From NCBI GenBank assembly GCA_965112965.1, contig CBCOTE010000007.1, positions 62,001 to 126,000 of the forward strand: 64,000 nucleotides of DNA. Direction: 5' to 3'. The position numbers and the translations under genes were made by a program. Positions 1 through 9,954 of this stretch are shown one piece after another. The notes under the pieces are model-generated. The model did no database searches. It was not told the origin of the DNA and saw only the letters and a list, made by a program, of their open reading frames with translations. Position 1 is the first letter of the stretch. Each line of letters opens with the position of its first letter. The DNA is from CBCOTE01 sp965112965 (GTDB taxonomy: Bacteria; Desulfobacterota; Desulfovibrionia; Desulfovibrionales; Desulfovibrionaceae).

Positions 1-2147
1 ATTCTCCACGGGATGGTTGCAAACTGATATTCATGCTTATGACGTCGGCACCCTAGGCCTAAAATGTACAAATTCAGCATAAATGTAAAAAAAACCGAGT
101 CTTTAAATAGTGACCGAGGCGCACTGATGACGACAGTGAACGATCAATATCTTTCAGGAGTTGATAAAACATTAACGCCAGGCGATGTTGAAAGGCTCAA
201 CGATCGGAACATAACAGTAGTAGGTGATAGTCGATAAACTAACATTATTAAGAACTATAAGACGGCTACGGTCGATTTCCGGACGCATAGAGTCTATGCC
301 GAAGTGATTAAGATATCTCGTAACTTTAGATTTTTTTAAGAACGTAGGAGATTGGCATGGTTGTTGACATTAGTGGAATGAAATAGTGTAATCTTGAATG
401 TGACAAATATCTAAGGATAATCTTGTGGCCAGCAGTAGTGCCGATTTTGAATAGGAAAAGCACAGACGAAAAAAAAGTAAATACGTTAATATTCTAAATA
501 TTTTTTTAAAGATATCCTGATTATACAGAAGATATCGCCAATAATATAATTTTTTTGGCATAATGCCGTCTTATTATGAAGTAGTCATCGGCTTTATCGT
601 GCCTGTTAATGAAATTGAAGATCACTAAAACAAATTTTATATGACAAACTTACCAGGCATACGTACGAGACATAAAATCGATACCCAGGGACATATAGAC
701 TAAAGGCCCCATCCTAAGGAGATAAAATCGTATGCCTTGGGCCAAAACTTTAGATGGTGGTGCAGCTATGGAAGTGCTCCCTCAAGGATATCGATAGCGG
801 GCTTGAAGGCCGTACAATTAGTTAGAAACAAAACAATGTCAAAAAAATACTTTCTTTTGAGTAGCCAAGAAGGATGGCATAGAATAAAATGGCTGCAATT
901 TTATGGCACTTTTTTATATATAAATATTCTACCTAGATAAGTCTGCCCATCATACGCCGTCCCGTATCTCATCGACTACATTACCCACTGCATCCTTTTT
1001 TTATCTGAGCTACATTCTTTACCTTTGCTACACGCTCATGTGTTGCAGTATGTTAGTCACCAGAATACAGAACGGCAGATACTTAAAGGCTCCGATCTAA
1101 CAATTGGTCGAAGTAAGTCGTCGAGGTCGAGTGGTCATTAATCCGCAATATCAGATGTTTAGTAAGTCCGAGAAGCTATTGATACTCGAGTAATTGTTTG
1201 CCTAAAATCTTTGCCTGAACTAACCGAAAAATTTACTCCCACATGCCTATAGCCTTCAGTTTTGGGACACGGCCGATGACATACCTTACTGGACCCCATA
1301 GCTCACCAAACACATCTGGCTCCTAGAGACTAAAATAATCCAGGAGACCATATGTAATAGGGCATCTTGCTAGAATACACTAAAGATATAATGCAGGAGA
1401 CGACCTATTTTTTTCTATTATGAGAAAAAAGATTGACACGTCCGGGCACATTCAGAGAACTTATTTAGGTAATGCTCTAATAGAGTCCTTGTAATGTCAA
1501 CACGTAATGACCTCGCACACGGTGTATATCATAATATCAGGCGTGCCTACAGATATAATTTAGAATTGATCTAGACCTGAAATAGACATATTTAAAGATA
1601 ATCCATGCAGCCAAAAAAATGTCAGATATATGACGCAGAACCTAAAAAAGTAATAGGAGTGATTCATTAAAAACAATGCAAAGCTCAATTCAGGCATCGC
1701 CCGAGCAGTTAGGGGTGAGCAACAATCAGGACGCAAAATATCTGGATACAGACGAAACTGTGAGTAACAAATATGCTCAAGTATAGTCCGAAAAAAATAA
1801 AACACGACGACGTTCTTGGTCAAATCAGGGGACAAGATTGCAATGCTGTTAGCACAGATTAGTCTGGGCTGTATCCATTTTATCAACTGGTATCCCACGC
1901 AATGTACAAGCGTCAGTAAGGCAGAATATGGCTGGTACTGACAATGAATGGCGTTGTACGCTGACGGAATAGCTGGCCGGATAAAGTAATCTGTCAGTGG
2001 GGCATAAACGCCTGGAAGCTGGCTGTTTCCCCTTGACTTTTCACTTAGTCATCCATAGTCATCTCTTCTTTACGTACATGAGGACGTCCTTGCGGGAGTA
2101 AACATCACCGAAAACAAAAAAAGTATTTAAAAATACAACTAGGAAAA
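1..2147. other. Gene-poor stretch, no recognisable gene
   Basis: No open frame here resembles a protein I know on either strand; the longest ones are short, have no convincing ribosome-binding site and are full of low-complexity residues. Runs of six to eight A or T are scattered through it. I saw no tRNA, no rRNA and no repeat array. It is most simply read as long-decayed DNA, as in the other gaps of this window. Confidence 0.6.
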
Positions 2148-2153
2148 TTGTCC

Positions 2154-2429
2154 ATGAGTACTACTATGTTAGAAGGCGCCACACGCACTGCTGACGGCAT
2201 AATTTATAATGGGATCATTATGCAACAAATCGTTGAAAAGTGCTACGGATGTGAGCGAATTAGAGAATTTGATGGTGAGAAGTTCTGTTCGAGTTATCCC
2301 GCCCCATCCGCCAAATGGACCATGGGCGTCTGTAACTTCGCCACCCATATGAAGGCCACCATAGACACTACCGGCAAGATCAAAATCAATCCCCTTAAAG
2401 CATCTAAACGCGCTGCCCGGGGTCGCTAA
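2154..2429 (+). CDS. PxxKW family cysteine-rich protein
   Basis: Small protein of 91 residues of unknown function, from a family found in Desulfovibrio and related sulfate reducers. It carries several cysteines (CYGC, FCSS and VCNF) and the name-giving P-x-x-K-W (PSAKW) just before the last of them, so metal or redox-centre binding is possible but is inference. The C-terminal tail is basic (KASKRAARGR). The ATG at 2154 follows AGGAAAA at 2141-2147; a TTG two codons upstream is in frame but lies too close to that Shine-Dalgarno. It stands alone between two gene-poor stretches. Its survival among decayed DNA argues that it is functional. Confidence 0.8.
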   Translation: MSTTMLEGATRTADGIIYNGIIMQQIVEKCYGCERIREFDGEKFCSSYPAPSAKWTMGVCNFATHMKATIDTTGKIKINPLKASKRAARGR

Positions 2430-2448
2430 TTACCGGCCATCTTTTTTT
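2417..2448 (+). terminator. Possible weak intrinsic terminator after the PxxKW gene
   Basis: CCGG at 2417-2420 can pair with CCGG at 2433-2436 across a 12-base loop, followed closely by a run of seven T at 2442-2448. The stem is short and overlaps the stop codon, so this is only a candidate. Confidence 0.3.
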
Positions 2449-3009
2449 GAGGACAAAAAATCGCTGCATTGAATTTTTTTCTCTTTTTTTATCCTCGCTT
2501 CCAGGCTTCCACTTTCCTACCACCGGCTCTACCCCGATCACCCCATTACTAACATCTTTTCTAGAAATAAGGACTTTCTGTATAGAATCCACCATACTCG
2601 AACAATTGTTCGACTACTTAGATCGGCAATGTCAGGTCGATACAACCATCTAGAAAATGTCTTGTAGCCATCCTTACGTTCAGTCAAGATAATTACACAT
2701 CAAGGGGTGAGGACGAAAGGTCAGACTTCTTCCATCATTGTCTCTATGCCTTCGAATTAGGAGACGATACCATCATTAAAGTTAACGACTATGAGAGTCC
2801 AGCATGGCACTAGGCCAACCTGATTATGCATATCCCAAGCTATCACTCCATGAGGCATCTTGGTGTACCTTGACCCATTAAAACTTCACATAAATAATAA
2901 CACTATTATCGTTCATAGTGTGTAGGACAACCACCAAAATACTGCCTCAGCATTGCTGCTCAAATCGACGATATTAAGACCATCGGCTATACTATATGAA
3001 GAACTATTG
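2449..3009. other. Gap without recognisable gene
   Basis: About 560 bases with no supported gene. Two short overlapping open frames exist on opposite strands but neither has a family resemblance or a good ribosome-binding site. I found no clear promoter for mnmG. Confidence 0.5.
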
Positions 3010-4971
3010 ATGTCCAACAAAACATCGGCGGTAGTTCCTAGGTCTGAGCCTGTTATCTGGCCAGCCACCAGGTCGAATCCGATAGCCGATCGCTTCGATT
3101 GCATTGTGGTCGGCGCCGGTCATGCCGGATGCGAAGCAGCTATAGCTGTGGCGAAATTAGGCCTAACCACATTGCTCATAACCATCAATATAGATCGCAT
3201 TGGCCATCTGAGCTGTAATCCAGCAATCGGCGGCCTGGCTAAGGGCCATCTGGTCAAGGAGATCGATGCTTTAGGCGGCAAGATGGGCTTGTGGACTGAC
3301 GCCGCTGGTATCCAGTTCCGGAGCCTAAACACTAGCAAAGGTCCGGCCGTACGCGCAACCCGTGCCCAGATAGACCGTGTTGCCTATATGCGTGCTGTAC
3401 AACAGGATATATTTATTCAGCCGGGCCTACGCGTCTGGCAAGATACGGCTGACTCCTTACTTGTAGAAGACGGTCGCGTCGCGGGCATACGTACCATGCT
3501 TGGCTGCACCATACTTGCCTCGGCTGTACTCCTCACTACTGGTACTTTTTTACGTGGGCTCATACATGTCGGACTCACACAACTGCCCGGCGGCCGCTTA
3601 GGCGACCCGCCCTCAGCCACCCTCTCCAAAAGCCTCCTCGCTGTGGGCTTGCAGCTCGGCCGACTCAAAACCGGCACTACTCCGCGATTGCTTAAAACTA
3701 GCGTAGATTTTTCAGTCATGAATCTCCAGCCTGGCGATGACCCACCGCCTGCTTTCAGTGCTCGTACAACAGCTGTACCGCTACAGCAGATCCCATGCTA
3801 CGTCACCTATACAAACCCGGCCACTCACGCCGCTATCCGGCAAGGCTTTGACCGATCTCCATTATTCACTGAAGTCATCAAAGGCATCGGTGCACGCTAT
3901 TGCCTCTCTATCGAAGATAAAGTAGCCCGCTTCCCGGACAAAAATCGTCACCAGATCTTCATAGAATTAGAGGGCTTGGATAGTCTTGAAGTTTATCCCA
4001 ATGGTGTTGCCACCAGCTTGCCTTTGGACGTACAGCAGGCTATGTTAAATACGATTCCAGGCCTAAAACAGGCGATTATTGTACGGCCGGGCTACGCTAT
4101 CGAATATGATTTTGTCTTCCCCACCCAACTCTGGCCCACATTGGAAACTAAATGTCTACCAGGACTATGGCTGGCTGGACAAATTAACGGCACATCGGGC
4201 TATGAGGAAGCCGCGGCTCAGGGCCTATGGGCCGCCATTAATCTCGCGGCACAGTTCCACGGCGCCCATCCTTTCCTCCCTGGCCGCGACAAGGCATACA
4301 TGGCAGTACTCATAGACGATCTGGTTACCCGTGGCACTGAGGAGCCCTACCGCATGTTCACATCCCGTGCCGAGCACCGTTTGCTTCTACGCGAAGACAA
4401 CGCCGACCAACGCCTCACACCTCTAGGTCGGGAAATCGGCCTAGTAGACGACGACCACTGGCGCTTGTTTTCTGTCCGGCGCAAAGCTCTAGCCGGCATT
4501 ATAGCCCTACTCAGCAACAATTATATTCGTCCCGACGCTGCCACTCGCGACCGTTTAGCCGGTATAGGTGCCCATGTCCCAGGCAAAGCCGTGACCCTGG
4601 CTGAACTTCTGCGCCAGCCAGCCCTTGGCATCCGCGATTTGATCATATTCCAACCCGAACTAATCGAGGCTCCGAACAGTGTCTTAAATCAGGCTGAAAT
4701 TGAAGTTAAATACCAAGGTTATCTAAACCGCCAGGCCGAGCTAGTAGCTCGTATGAGCCGACTAGAAGCGGTTAAGTTACCCCAGAATTTAGATTTTTCC
4801 ATTATCCCTGGCCTCTCCACCGAAGTGCGTATTAAACTTACCAAGGTACGGCCTCTGACCTTGGGCCAAGCTGGCCGTATCTCCGGCGTCACTCCAGCTG
4901 CCTTAGCCTGCTTGGAGGTGGCTCTCAAAAAACTGGGCTGCCTACGTCTCTCGCACTCAACTATTCAATAG
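3010..4971 (+). CDS. mnmG: tRNA uridine-5-carboxymethylaminomethyl modification enzyme MnmG (GidA)
   Basis: FAD-dependent partner of MnmE that installs the cmnm5 group on the wobble uridine of several tRNAs, in the cytoplasm. The FAD-binding Rossmann motif VGAGHAGCEAA is at about residues 34-44, followed by the family signature CNPAIGGLAKGH and DALGGKMG. A second signature, NGTSGYEEAAAQG, lies near residue 400, and the helical MnmE/tRNA-binding C-terminal domain is complete. The length of 653 residues fits the family (about 620-650). An upstream TTG at 2953 is in frame, but the ATG at 3010 is preferred because the added 19 residues look unrelated to the family; the Shine-Dalgarno is weak (GAAGAAC). 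A 10-base palindrome CCCTATAGGG directly follows the stop. Confidence 0.95.
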   Translation: MSNKTSAVVPRSEPVIWPATRSNPIADRFDCIVVGAGHAGCEAAIAVAKLGLTTLLITINIDRIGHLSCNPAIGGLAKGHLVKEIDALGGKMGLWTDAAGIQFRSLNTSKGPAVRATRAQIDRVAYMRAVQQDIFIQPGLRVWQDTADSLLVEDGRVAGIRTMLGCTILASAVLLTTGTFLRGLIHVGLTQLPGGRLGDPPSATLSKSLLAVGLQLGRLKTGTTPRLLKTSVDFSVMNLQPGDDPPPAFSARTTAVPLQQIPCYVTYTNPATHAAIRQGFDRSPLFTEVIKGIGARYCLSIEDKVARFPDKNRHQIFIELEGLDSLEVYPNGVATSLPLDVQQAMLNTIPGLKQAIIVRPGYAIEYDFVFPTQLWPTLETKCLPGLWLAGQINGTSGYEEAAAQGLWAAINLAAQFHGAHPFLPGRDKAYMAVLIDDLVTRGTEEPYRMFTSRAEHRLLLREDNADQRLTPLGREIGLVDDDHWRLFSVRRKALAGIIALLSNNYIRPDAATRDRLAGIGAHVPGKAVTLAELLRQPALGIRDLIIFQPELIEAPNSVLNQAEIEVKYQGYLNRQAELVARMSRLEAVKLPQNLDFSIIPGLSTEVRIKLTKVRPLTLGQAGRISGVTPAALACLEVALKKLGCLRLSHSTIQ

Positions 4972-4984
4972 CCCTATAGGGGAG

Positions 4985-5545
4985 TTGTTGCCCATCTTTA
5001 CTACTATACTCCAGACCAGGTCTAGTCCCTCCGCCCTCCTTGCCTTTACCAATCTAGTCCGAGCTGACATTAATTGGTATTTTTTAAATCTGATGCAGGA
5101 TACTTGTATTGGCGGCCGATTGACCCTTTAAGATGTTTTCCGGCTGTTGGCTCAGTTTATTCACTGCGGCTACCTTGACCTACTCTTTAGCCATTTTTTT
5201 AACTTCTTCATTCGTCACGCCAATTTCAATCTCCACAAATATATTAACTTAGCAAGAAAAATAAGCCGTCATAGGTCTGACCCTGCCACTTTTTTAATGT
5301 ATTTTTGGTCTCCACGTCCTGAACCTCCGTTGTCTTCACCACCAGCGCCTTTGCCTTTTCCATAGTTTTCAATAATCTTTCTGCTACCGGCCTAGATCTC
5401 CATGTCGATGGCTGCCTCCGGCTAACTATCATTCTCCCCGTCCTATAAAGATCGAACAGTCTGACTTCTGCCTGGCTATCGCGTAGCGGGCCTCTATGAC
5501 AGCTATGTCGTGTCTAGCCATAATTTCCGATCTAATCATAATCTT
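4985..5545 (+). pseudogene. Decayed protein gene, possibly with a PilZ-like segment
   Basis: A coding-like frame runs from about 4985 to 5365 with a single TAA, reading for example LVRADINWYFLNLMQD before it and FIHCGYLDLLFSH after it. Past about 5360 another frame continues with NLSATGLDLHVDG, and past 5470 a third with GYRVAGLYDSYVVSSH. Fragments this coherent in successive frames indicate one gene broken by a stop and at least two indels. The N-x-S-x-x-G pattern of NLSATGLDLH recalls the second conserved motif of PilZ (c-di-GMP-binding) domains, but the RxxxR motif was not found, so the identity is tentative. Confidence 0.45.
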
Positions 5546-5700
5546 TAAGATTAGATTTATTAACTATTTTTCTGGACTATCGCTGGCCTCTACGATATTA
5601 ATCTTTATATCTTTTTATATTTTTCTCTCCTGATGACTTCGGATTTTGTGCGGCAGTTATATTTATTATTTACGCTAATTTGTGCTAAAATGCGAAAATC

Positions 5701-5749
5701 AAATACGAGACGAAGAAAAATTTTTTAAAGTTTTCCTCATCTCGTATTT
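5701..5749. repeat. Long imperfect inverted repeat (hairpin or cruciform)
   Basis: Arms at 5701-5719 and 5731-5749 pair at 17 of 19 positions around an 11-base AT-rich loop. Core pairs are AAATACGAGA with TCTCGTATTT, and the inner ends are AAAA/TTTT. No T-run follows either arm at terminator distance. It lies about 170 bases upstream of corC in otherwise gene-free DNA. Confidence 0.75.
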
Positions 5750-5922
5750 ATGTTTCCCATACTTGCCTTCAAAAAAATTATCTTTTTCAAGATGTTGCGT
5801 TTAAAACAACCGGTATACTCTTAATAATACAGAAATGGAGAATTCTTGATTCTAAACGAAGTAAGATTTATAAATTTCTAGACGAGCGGTAATGCTAGCC
5901 GCCAGCCAGGAGAACAACCCAT

Positions 5923-6750
5923 TTGGAAGACGACTCTGAAAATATATTTTGGCCCCTCTTTAACCGCATCTTCGGTAGTCGTGACGACGATTCTATAGAA
6001 AAGGCTATTATAGAAGCCAAGGACGATGGCGAACTAAAGCCAGATGAGGTCGCTATGCTTCTCAACGTCCTGCGTCTAGGCCGTAAGCAAGTTTCGGAAA
6101 TTAGTATCCCGCGCATGGACATCGTCTGTGCTGACGTGGATGACTTGCTTCTGGATGTAGCTCAGCTTATCTTCACACACGGCCACTCTCGCATCCCAAT
6201 TTACTGTGACAGCCGGGATAACATTGTCGGTATTGTTCACGCCAAGGATCTACTCAAGGCCTTATTTGGTCCAATCCTTAAAGATCACCGAATTAAAGAC
6301 ATCATGCGTACCCCCTTCTTCATCCCCAATACTAAAAACATAAAAGATTTACTCCAGGAATTCCGCAGTCGCAAAGTTCACCTCGCTATCACCCGGGACG
6401 AGTATGGCGGCAACTCCGGTCTAGTGACCTTCGAAGACGTACTTGAAGAAATTGTGGGCGAAATTGAAGATGAGTACGACACCCCACGACCAGAAGACAT
6501 ACAAACGCTAGAGAATCACGATATATTAGTCAATGGCCGCACCTCTCTAGAAGAGATCAAAATTAAAACTAGTATTCACTTGCACTCTGAGCAGGTGGAA
6601 ACTATCGGCGGTTATCTTTGTGAGCTGGCCGGGCGCGTACCGTCCAAAGGTGAGAGGTTTGCCCTAGGCGTCTACCGCTTTCATATCGAGGACGCCGATG
6701 CCAAACAAGTACGCAGCATTCGTATCCAGACCCAATACAAAGACGAGTAG
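5923..6750 (+). CDS. corC: CBS-domain protein of the CorC/HlyC family
   Basis: Member of the CorC family, 275 residues. Two CBS domains (about residues 55-115 and 120-180) are followed by the C-terminal CorC_HlyC domain (about 195-270); there are no membrane segments, so this is the soluble form. Soluble CorC proteins bind adenine nucleotides and have been linked to magnesium/cobalt export and, by gene neighbourhood with ybeY and lnt, to envelope or RNA functions; the exact role is unsettled. The start is TTG at 5923, chosen because AGGAG at 5908-5912 sits 10 bases upstream and no ATG is available. It lies 46 bases before lnt, a common pairing. Confidence 0.88.
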   Translation: MEDDSENIFWPLFNRIFGSRDDDSIEKAIIEAKDDGELKPDEVAMLLNVLRLGRKQVSEISIPRMDIVCADVDDLLLDVAQLIFTHGHSRIPIYCDSRDNIVGIVHAKDLLKALFGPILKDHRIKDIMRTPFFIPNTKNIKDLLQEFRSRKVHLAITRDEYGGNSGLVTFEDVLEEIVGEIEDEYDTPRPEDIQTLENHDILVNGRTSLEEIKIKTSIHLHSEQVETIGGYLCELAGRVPSKGERFALGVYRFHIEDADAKQVRSIRIQTQYKDE

Positions 6751-6796
6751 CTTACCTTACCATACTCCGTAGCCAGCCTTATTATCTCTACTGTTC

Positions 6797-8620
6797 ATGT
6801 TCATCACCTTATTCATCGCCGTCCTAAGCGCGTGGCTTGGATTCGCCAATCCCGTAGGACAGTTACCAGTGACTGTACTCTTCTACCCAGCCGCTCTAGC
6901 CTGGATCGGCTCACAGGCAGCTACTCGGACCCAAGCCTTCTGCTGGGGCACTATCACCGGTGGTTTGGCATCGGCCGCTTGCCTCTACTGGATTGCCGTG
7001 CCAGTACACGACTTTGGCGGCTTACCGTGGATACTCGCCATGCCCTGTCCATTACTCCTGGGCTCCTACCTCGGCCTCTATACCGGATGCTTTAGTCTGG
7101 GAGTCCGTTGCGTGGCCAATCGACTGCCCTGGTGGGCCTTCAGCCTCTTCACCGGCGCCCTGTGGGCTATTTTGGAGGCTCTGCGCGGCTGGCTCTTTAC
7201 AGGCTTTACTTGGCTCGTTCTGCCCTCAGCCTTCGTACCTTGGCCAGCTATGATTCAAACAGCTGCCTTGTGGGGCAGCTGGGGACTTTCAGCCTTTTTA
7301 ACTGCTACGGCCTGCCTGCCGCTCTCAGCCATATGCCACTGCCCACCATCTGGCTCCATCGCCTCTAGGTTCATTGTTTCTAGCCTGCTAGCCATAGTCC
7401 TACTCACTGGCCTGTGGCTTATAGGTAGCCGACGGATCGATATACCTCTACCGAATCAACACAGTCTAAAAATTGGCATCGTCCAAGGCAATATTAACCA
7501 AAGTCACAAATGGAATCCCGCATACCAGCTGACCACTATAGAGCACTATATCGCCCTAAGCCGCCATTTAGTAGCCGAACAACGGCCCCAACTCCTCATT
7601 TGGCCAGAGACAGCCATGCCCTTCTTCTTCCAGGATGAAGGCCCCTTGGCCATCATAGTTCACCGCCTAGCTGCCGAGACCCATACCCCTATACTGGCCG
7701 GCGCTCCGGGTTATCTCAAACTAGAATACGACAAAATTGATGATACAAGCCCGGATAACCAAAATTACGCCATATTCAATCGTGCCTGGCTCCTAGATGA
7801 CTGTGGCCATACTGTCGCCTTCTACGACAAGGAACACCTCGTCCCATTTGGTGAGTATATACCTCTGTCCAACTGGCTCCAACACGAACACTATTGTACC
7901 TTTTTGACCAATCTTCTTCAAGGTATAGGTGATTTCGTCCCAGGCCACAAGATAGACCCTTTAAAACTCCAGCTTTTAAACCAGAACGGATATACACTGG
8001 ACGACCAACCTAAAAGCGAGATACAGCCGGCCCCAGAGACCAATAGTACACCGAATACGCCGGATATGTTCAACCAAGTACCCCTCGGCGTACTCATCTG
8101 TTACGAGACCGTTTTTCCTGAGCTAGCCCAAAAACGTGTGGCCGCTGGTGCAACCTTATTCATCAACATCTCCAACGACGCCTGGTTTGGCCATACCGCT
8201 GCTCCCTTGCAGCACATCCAGCTTTCGGCTCTGCGCGCAGTGGAGCAAGGTCGATACATGGTGCGCTCTACCAATACCGGCATTTCCGCAGTCATCGACC
8301 CCATGGGCCGCATTCATCAAAAGACTAACCTTTTCGAGACCACTGCCTTCACCGCCACGGTCCAGACTATAGCCGGTAAGACCATGTTTCATCAGTCCTT
8401 CGCCATGGTCTTGCCTGTACTAAGCGTTGTTGTTATAGTCCTTTTTATTTGGGCATGGAAGTCTTCCGACAAGAATCGCAAAGACGCCAACGACGGCATA
8501 ATCACATCTATAACCGCTATACCTAGCTCCAACTTCGGACTAAGTATAATATATTTTTTTAAGGCCTACGGCCCCAAATATTTTACCCAAAAGCGATCGC
8601 CTCATGTTGCAGTACCCTGA
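6797..8620 (+). CDS. lnt: Apolipoprotein N-acyltransferase
   Basis: Inner-membrane enzyme that adds the third acyl chain to lipoproteins, the last step after Lgt and LspA. The N-terminal third holds several hydrophobic membrane helices, and the nitrilase-like catalytic domain follows. The Glu-Lys-Cys triad is visible: Glu in LIWPETAMPF, Lys in YDKEHLVPFGEY, Cys in LICYETVFPE. At 607 residues it is longer than usual (about 500-530). There is an extra stretch before ICYET rich in N, Q and P, and about 55 unrelated residues after the last membrane helix that look like readthrough of an old intergenic region. The end overlaps the prfB start by 17 bases. At least one lipoprotein substrate is encoded in the window (44787-45881). 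Confidence 0.92.
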   Translation: MFITLFIAVLSAWLGFANPVGQLPVTVLFYPAALAWIGSQAATRTQAFCWGTITGGLASAACLYWIAVPVHDFGGLPWILAMPCPLLLGSYLGLYTGCFSLGVRCVANRLPWWAFSLFTGALWAILEALRGWLFTGFTWLVLPSAFVPWPAMIQTAALWGSWGLSAFLTATACLPLSAICHCPPSGSIASRFIVSSLLAIVLLTGLWLIGSRRIDIPLPNQHSLKIGIVQGNINQSHKWNPAYQLTTIEHYIALSRHLVAEQRPQLLIWPETAMPFFFQDEGPLAIIVHRLAAETHTPILAGAPGYLKLEYDKIDDTSPDNQNYAIFNRAWLLDDCGHTVAFYDKEHLVPFGEYIPLSNWLQHEHYCTFLTNLLQGIGDFVPGHKIDPLKLQLLNQNGYTLDDQPKSEIQPAPETNSTPNTPDMFNQVPLGVLICYETVFPELAQKRVAAGATLFINISNDAWFGHTAAPLQHIQLSALRAVEQGRYMVRSTNTGISAVIDPMGRIHQKTNLFETTAFTATVQTIAGKTMFHQSFAMVLPVLSVVVIVLFIWAWKSSDKNRKDANDGIITSITAIPSSNFGLSIIYFFKAYGPKYFTQKRSPHVAVP

Positions 8621-9756
8621 TCTAAAAACATGTAGCCTGGCCATTATCGAGCAATTTAATTCCTTCTGGGGACGGCTTTGACGTTGTAGGAAGTCAGACA
8701 CGCCTCGCCGCCATCGAGTCTGAACTCGCCAAGCCCGGCGCCTGGGATGCACCTGAGAAGCTGACGCCCATTCTACGCGAAAAGAGCACTCTGACTCAAC
8801 AACTCAAAATGTGGGAATCGCTCATGGCCTCCCGCATTGAGCTCGACGAATGGCTAAGGTTAGCCCACAAAGACCAAGATCAAGAAATTCTTGTCACCCT
8901 GGCCGAGCAGCTCACCTTGCTGACCGAAAAACTTGATAACGCTGAGCTTTCTGTGCTTCTTGCTGCTCCAGAAGATAAATCCGACGCCATCGTCGCTATA
9001 CACCCAGGTGCTGGCGGCACCGAAGCCCAAAACTGGGCCGCCATGCTCCTGCGCATGTATAAACGCTGGGCCGAAGCCCTGAATTACGGTTTAGAATGCC
9101 TTGACTACCTTGAAACCGATGAGGCGGGCCTCAAAAGCGTCACTATTAGCATTAAAGGCCTCAACGCTTATGGCTTGCTTAAAGGCGAAACTGGTATCCA
9201 CCGCCTAATACGTATCTCGCCCTACGATGCCTCTGGCCGCCGTCACACTTCCTTCGCCTCGGTAAACGTACTTCCCGACGCCGATCAAAATATTAATATC
9301 GTCATAAAAGAAGAAGAACTGCGCATCGATGTCTTTCGCTCATCTGGCCCTGGTGGCCAAAGTGTCAACACCACTAGCAGCGCCGTACGCGTCACCCATC
9401 TAACTACTGGCATCACGGTACAGTGCCAAAATGAAAAATCCCAACTACGCAATAAAGAATCGGCTATTAAGATCCTTAAGGCCCGGCTCTATGAGTTAGA
9501 GTTAAAAAAAATAGAGGATAAAAAGAAAAGCCAATACTCTCAAAAAGAGACCATTTCCTGGGGTAGTCAGATCCGCACATATACGCTTCAGCCCTACCGC
9601 TTAGTCAAAGATCACCGTACTCAGACTGAGATTACCAATGTAGACGCTGTGTTAGACGGTAAGCTCAGCAAGCTTATTCGCGATTTCCTCTTTCACCTTC
9701 ATACCAAAAAAAAATTAATCCCGCAGCCCGGTCCCAGCCCGTCCAACCAGCCTTGA
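8604..9756 (+). CDS. prfB: Peptide chain release factor 2 (RF2), made by programmed +1 frameshift
   Basis: Recognises UGA/UAA stop codons and releases the peptide. Translation starts at ATG 8604, runs 25 codons to CTT, meets an in-frame TGA at 8679-8681, and continues after a +1 shift at GAC 8680 to the stop at 9754. The joined product is 383 residues and its key sites fall on Escherichia coli numbering: the codon-reading tripeptide at 205-207 and the GGQ hydrolysis motif at 250-252 (SSGPGGQSVN). The tripeptide is Ser-Pro-Tyr rather than the usual Ser-Pro-Phe. The C-terminus ends in a lysine-rich tail encoded partly by a run of A. The start overlaps lnt, so the two are probably cotranscribed. 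Confidence 0.95.
8661..8683 (+). promoter_or_regulatory. prfB: RF2 autoregulatory frameshift site
   Basis: The slippery element CTT TGA C occurs at 8676-8682, preceded at the conserved three-base spacing by the Shine-Dalgarno-like TGGGGA (8667-8672), where the E. coli site has AGGGGG. When RF2 is scarce the ribosome pauses at TGA and slips forward one base. The SD-like element is a weaker match to the anti-SD than in E. coli. Confidence 0.9.
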
Positions 9757-9954
9757 CTTTAAGGCAATTTTATGGTTAAAATTGTAGTTATATGTTGGCT
9801 CATACGAGATTATAGTGCGACGCATACTCTGTCAGCCTTACCAATACCAATAAATGTTTTTTGGTCTGACCTACAACTATAGTAGTCTGCCCTTCATAAA
9901 ATAACGTAATTTTTTACCGATGATCAGAATTTCGCTACTGGGGTAACTTTTGAC

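Noticed and set aside
1560..1898. 112-codon minus-strand open frame
   Set aside because: No recognisable motif, no plausible start context and codon use unlike the real genes here.
8679..8681. TGA in prfB read as a disabling stop
   Set aside because: It sits in the canonical CTT TGA C frameshift context with an SD-like element at the right distance, so it is programmed recoding.
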